Source: Chrysomallon squamiferum (lineage: Eukaryota; Mollusca; Gastropoda; Neomphalida; Peltospiridae). Taken from it: a DNA stretch of 22,500 bases. The DNA is taken from contig CM022676.1 of NCBI GenBank assembly GCA_012295275.1, positions 15,004,825-15,027,324 on the forward strand. The letters are read 5' to 3'. Below, in pieces: positions 19,224-22,500 of this stretch; the first letter of the stretch is position 1, and every line of letters begins with the position of its first letter. The position numbers were made by a program, and so were the translations under genes. The notes under the pieces were generated by a model. That model saw only the letters and a program-made list of their open reading frames with translations. It was not told the DNA's origin and searched no databases.

Positions 19224-19380
19224 AAAACCGAGGCGGGAACCTACAACATGAAGTAAGATTGTTTGACTGGATAACATCCAGAAATCAAAATCCTCTTACA
19301 AAACCGAGGCGGGAACCAACAACATTAACGTAACCGATTGTTTGACTGGAACAACATCCAGAAATTAAATCCCGCATACA
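19224..19380. repeat. Two-copy tandem duplication (76 bp) carrying GGCGGGAA
   Basis: AAAACCGAGGCGGGAACC at 19224 recurs at 19300. Both copies then share ACAACAT, GATTGTTTGACTGG and ACATCCAGAAAT, with several substitutions and a few inserted bases in the second copy. GGCGGGAA matches the E2F/DP consensus (complement TTCCCGCC). Divergence of roughly a fifth suggests an old duplication. Confidence 0.85.
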
Positions 19381-19530
19381 AAACTTTTATATCTTCACGA
19401 GCTTTTCTTTAATCATGACATAACCCCCACTGTCTTCACTGTTAAACAACGTTCCACCGAGCAGCGGTTAGAAAACAAAATAGGGTGGTTGGTTTCCAAA
19501 GTAAATAATTTTCCTGAAGCATAATTCAAT
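19381..19530. other. Unique sequence, nothing recognised
   Basis: No gene, RNA or mobile-element feature was seen. Confidence 0.5.
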
Positions 19531-19645
19531 TACTATTATTATTATTATTATTATTGTTTTGGGATTGAATTGTTATATTATTATTATAATACTTATTATT
19601 GTTTTATTATTGCTGTTGTTGTTATTTGTTATTGTTGCCGTTGCT
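19531..19645. repeat. (TTA)n, (TTG)n and related triplets
   Basis: TTA units at about 19533-19555, then irregular TTA, TTG and GCT triplets to about 19645. Confidence 0.85.
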
Positions 19646-19706
19646 GTGGTTGTCTTTGCATTCATCAATATATCTTTCAAGTCAGGTTATATTTCGATAT
19701 AAAAAA

Positions 19707-19783
19707 ATACATACATACATACATACATACATATATGTAAATAGAATAATAGTGAAAATGACAATAACAAAAATAGTTATAAC

Positions 19784-19846
<63 letters not shown>
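19707..19846. repeat. (CATA)n and (AAT)n microsatellites
   Basis: Six CATA units near 19707-19731 and about twenty AAT units at 19783-19845. Poly-Ile and poly-Tyr frames are artefacts. Confidence 0.95.
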
Positions 19847-19848
<2 letters not shown>

Positions 19849-19912
19849 TAGTTATCATGTACTATTTCGTGAAATAAAGCTTCAATGCGGTATCTCCTAT
19901 TTAAAACGTACA

Positions 19913-20160
19913 TTGTATGTGTGTGTTTATGTGTTTCTGTGTTTATATATATGTGCGTATGTGTGCATATATGCATATGTGTTTGTAATACGTATCTGTC
20001 ATGTACGTGTATATTATATATGTATGTTACTGTGTTTATGTTTTGTATGCATTTGGATATATTTGTGTGTCTGTGTGTATTTATGTATATATATAAATGT
20101 CTGTGTGTGTGAATGTATGTAATCTGTGCATCTGTAAGTGTGTGTGTGTGTGTGTACATG
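19913..20160. repeat. Imperfect GT/TATG repeat
   Basis: About 250 bases of GTGT, TATG and TGTA words ending in a purer GT block at about 20138-20154. Cys/Val- and His/Thr-rich frames on the two strands are artefacts. Confidence 0.85.
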
Positions 20161-20457
20161 TGCATGTATTTGTGTATTTTTTATCCTTATTGAAAACCTG
20201 AGAATTTTAACTGACTGAAAGTTCGATAAACCTCCGATGTTTCAAGTGTTTGCTCAGAATGGCCTTTCAGTCTGGTAACTGTGGGATGCAAAACTTTCAA
20301 ACACGTCGTCGATTCGACGTGTCGAGGTGCTGTATTTAAAAGTCAATGTGAAACTCAATGGCAGTGTTTTGTTAATGTCGTCCTCTTTCATCAATATTCC
20401 TCGCCTTCGCTCATAAATATTTAGGACATTCTCTCTGGATTTTTATGTGCTTGTGCG
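20161..20457. other. Unique sequence with an eight-base inverted repeat
   Basis: ACACGTCG (20301-20308) and CGACGTGT (20315-20322) are perfect complements with a six-base spacer, in a CpG-rich patch. No gene is seen. Confidence 0.5.

Positions 20458-20512
<55 letters not shown>
20458..20512. repeat. (GT)n microsatellite
   Basis: About 26 uninterrupted GT units, the purest GT array in the window. Confidence 0.97.
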
Positions 20513-20515
<3 letters not shown>

Positions 20516-20561
20516 TTGTGTGTGTTTAAATATGTATGTAAGTATGTATCTATGTATACAT

Positions 20562-20640
20562 TTATTATATTATATTATATTATATTATATTATATTATAT
20601 TATGTTGTATTCTACTGATTACATTATATTACATTACATT
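20562..20640. repeat. (TTATA)n pentanucleotide array, decaying rightwards
   Basis: About eight TTATA units to 20603, followed by related TTACA and TGTTGTA words to about 20640. Confidence 0.9.
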
Positions 20641-20850
20641 AAATAGTTTTATATTAAATTTCATCATGTTATATTTATTATAATATTTTGTGTACGTTTG
20701 TGTATACAGATTTAGTTTTAAAAATCATCGAAACCTTTTTTTTATACTCTATTTATAAGTTATATACAGACGTCGAGAACAACACCAGCAGCAAGAACAA
20801 CAACAGTAACATTAATAATCATTAGATAAAATAAATATATAAATAAATGA
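20641..20850. other. AT-rich unique DNA
   Basis: A short run of CAG, AAC and ACA triplets occurs near 20786-20815. Nothing gene-like. Confidence 0.55.
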
Positions 20851-20884
20851 ATATATATATATATATATAATATATATATATATA
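20851..20884. repeat. (TA)n microsatellite
   Basis: About sixteen TA units with one phase break near 20870. Confidence 0.95.
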
Positions 20885-21380
20885 AAAACAAGCAAACCAA
20901 TAGTGTCAATAAACATCAAATGAGTATAGCAAAACACTTACTGAATTTTCTATTTTGTTTGCATCTGACGCTGTCACACATTGCACTTATCACTCTTTTT
21001 TTTCTTTCTCGTTTTTCTCTGAATGCAGTCTTTTCAGACCATTTGCAGACATTGACTGCTAGTCCCCAGTTCAAGTAGACCCAGTCTTTCTGGTTTTATT
21101 ATATCAATATCTAACTTTGAGGTGAAGAAATTCTATTAGAAATACAGATGTGATGTGTACCAGAAAACTGAGAAATGGCTAGTATGAAAGATTAAACAAA
21201 GAAGATATAAAAATGCATCATAATCTTTGCATTCTGTAAAACAGTTGATTCGTTGAAAAAATGTATAATCTGTGCCTGATTGTATCTGTATTTGCTTATT
21301 ATATGTATTACCACCGTGTCTCTGTGTCCCTGTGTTTCTCTGTGTGTAACTTTGTAAATCTCTGTACGTGTTTACGTTCA
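20885..21380. other. Unique AT-rich DNA, no gene seen
   Basis: An 81-codon minus frame (21381-21136) is open but has no recognisable motif, and its N-terminal part overlaps GT-like words. Confidence 0.5.
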
Positions 21381-21470
21381 CTTACATTAATTTAATTTAT
21401 TATATATATTTATTTATCTATTTACCTATTTGCTATTTATTTATTTATTTGTTTGTTTGTTTGATTTGAT
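21381..21470. repeat. ATTT/GTTT-rich tract
   Basis: TTTA units, then four TTTG units to about 21462. Confidence 0.85.
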
Positions 21471-22352
21471 AAATCTGTAAGAGTCTGTGTATATCTGAAT
21501 ATGCCTGTGTTTATATATTTCTGTTTGTCAGTCTATCTGTAAATCTATCTGTCCATCTGTCCTTTTGTTTATTATCTATGTATGTACATAAACATGTGTC
21601 TGTGTGTTTATTTCTATGGTCTTCAACCACTGTGCAATCGTAGCTTTAAAGCAGTTTTGTTTAGAACATTATTAAATAAAATAAATCTTCTCTCTTATTT
21701 GAATTTACCTGTTAAAAACAGCACCATGTTCAAAGGAATAAACCTTAAGAAGTTTAAAACAATTTCACTTTGGTCTCACCAAACACATTGATCTGTATTT
21801 CAACAAATGGAATTTTCCATTTATTTCTAATAAGTCACATAATTTAAATATTACACTATCATTACAAGACAGACAAACAGACAGAGGAGTTGATATTAAA
21901 TATTTTCAATAATTCCCATCTTCGAAAAGTGATCGCAAAACGCAGCCTTAGATAAACCTTTCCTCAGAAAAACATTTAAATATAACAAAATTTTAAAAAA
22001 ATAAAAATAGTAGCATGTCTTTGTTTATGAATGCCTCACAAAATCTCTCTCACACACACACGCAAATACAGACCTCAACACACACTCGTAATACCTTGTG
22101 TATTGTTAAAGTAAATACTAACATAAAAGGAAAATTATTGTTTGAAAAAATAAAACCCTTAATGCTTCAGCTCATACTTGTTGGGTCATTAGCTGAGTGT
22201 ATGTAAACGAGCGTTTCAGATTGAAGACAGAGTTGAGAACAAAGAAACTTACATTCCAGAGAACACAAAACTAAACATCACAACTCTCTGTACTTACAGA
22301 AATGTATAAATTTGTGCATAGAATAAGTAGAAACAAAATTAGTTTGTATTCC
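21471..22352. other. Unique AT-rich DNA, no convincing gene
   Basis: Plus frames of 69 and 63 codons (21582-21791 and 22015-22206) are open without known motifs; the second crosses a CACA-rich patch. TCTG/TCTA words occur near 21530-21560. Confidence 0.5.
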
Positions 22353-22440
22353 TCTCTCTCTCTTTCACACATTCTCTCTCTGTCTATCTCTGTCTCTCTT
22401 AATTTCTCTCCATCTCACTTTCTCTTTCTTTCTTTCTGTC
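22353..22440 (-). repeat. Imperfect (CT)n tract
   Basis: CTCT and CTGT/CTTT words for about 85 bases, an older-looking version of the pure CT arrays. Confidence 0.85.
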
Positions 22441-22461
22441 ATATAAATTTTTCACTCTTAC

Positions 22462-22468
<7 letters not shown>

Positions 22469-22500
<32 letters not shown>
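22469..22500. repeat. (TA)n microsatellite, cut by the window end
   Basis: Sixteen TA units reaching the last base, so the true length is unknown. Confidence 0.95.

Noticed and set aside
19677-20165. 162-codon minus-strand His/Thr/Tyr-rich frame
   Set aside because: It crosses GT/TATG and AAT repeats for nearly its whole length.

Overview
The window looks like intergenic or intronic DNA from an animal genome. It is AT-rich and crowded with long microsatellites, mainly (GA)n, (GT)n, (TTA)n, ATTT-type and degenerate (AGT)n. It also has two minisatellite arrays, and there is no bacterial-style gene packing. This texture is common in molluscs and other lophotrochozoans, but that placement is a guess from style: no diagnostic gene or mobile element is present. 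Nearly all long open reading frames are read through simple repeats (poly Ser-Leu, Arg-Glu, Cys-Val, Ile, Tyr, Val-Ile-Thr) and are not proteins.

Layout. 1-1950: tetranucleotide, GT and TTA repeats with unique AT-rich DNA between. 1953-2896: a 32-bp minisatellite with 28 in-register units and a degenerate edge unit. 2957-5440: TTG, GA, CT and degenerate AGT repeats, with a pair of full CRE octamers at 5110 and 5268. 5700-5939 and 7140-7465: two GC- and CpG-richer unique islands. The second carries five TAATCC/GGATTA sites, part of them in a long inverted repeat. 7605-9316: purine-rich, degenerate AGT and GA repeats. 9400-9445: three TCACGTG E-boxes. 9700-13690: ATTT, TTA, GA and CTT repeats and the largest degenerate triplet domain (12994-13690). 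13768-13990: an island with TGACAG-type sites. 14168-16380: more simple repeats and a weak hydrophobic ORF. 16511-16890: a 31-bp minisatellite. 16891-18221: unique AT-rich DNA. 18222-18590: the best candidate coding DNA. 19054-22500: GA, TTA, CATA, GT, TTATA and TA repeats, plus a two-copy 76-bp duplication containing GGCGGGAA.

The one stretch that reads like real protein is on the minus strand at about 18529-18279. It has a well-placed ATG with an in-frame stop upstream, then about 47 polar residues, then a helical Glu/Lys-rich segment. The two halves lie in adjacent frames and join exactly at a run of five T's. I read this as a first coding exon of an unrecognised gene, broken by a one-base length difference (sequence error, pseudogene or programmed shift). 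Its other exons cannot be identified here.

The remaining interest is in noncoding structure: indel-free minisatellites with higher-order duplication, degenerate triplet domains that keep a three-base register for hundreds of bases, and enrichment of CRE (TGACGTCA), E-box (TCACGTG) and homeodomain (TAATCC, TGACAG) sites in the unique islands. All frequencies were judged by eye from the sequence.
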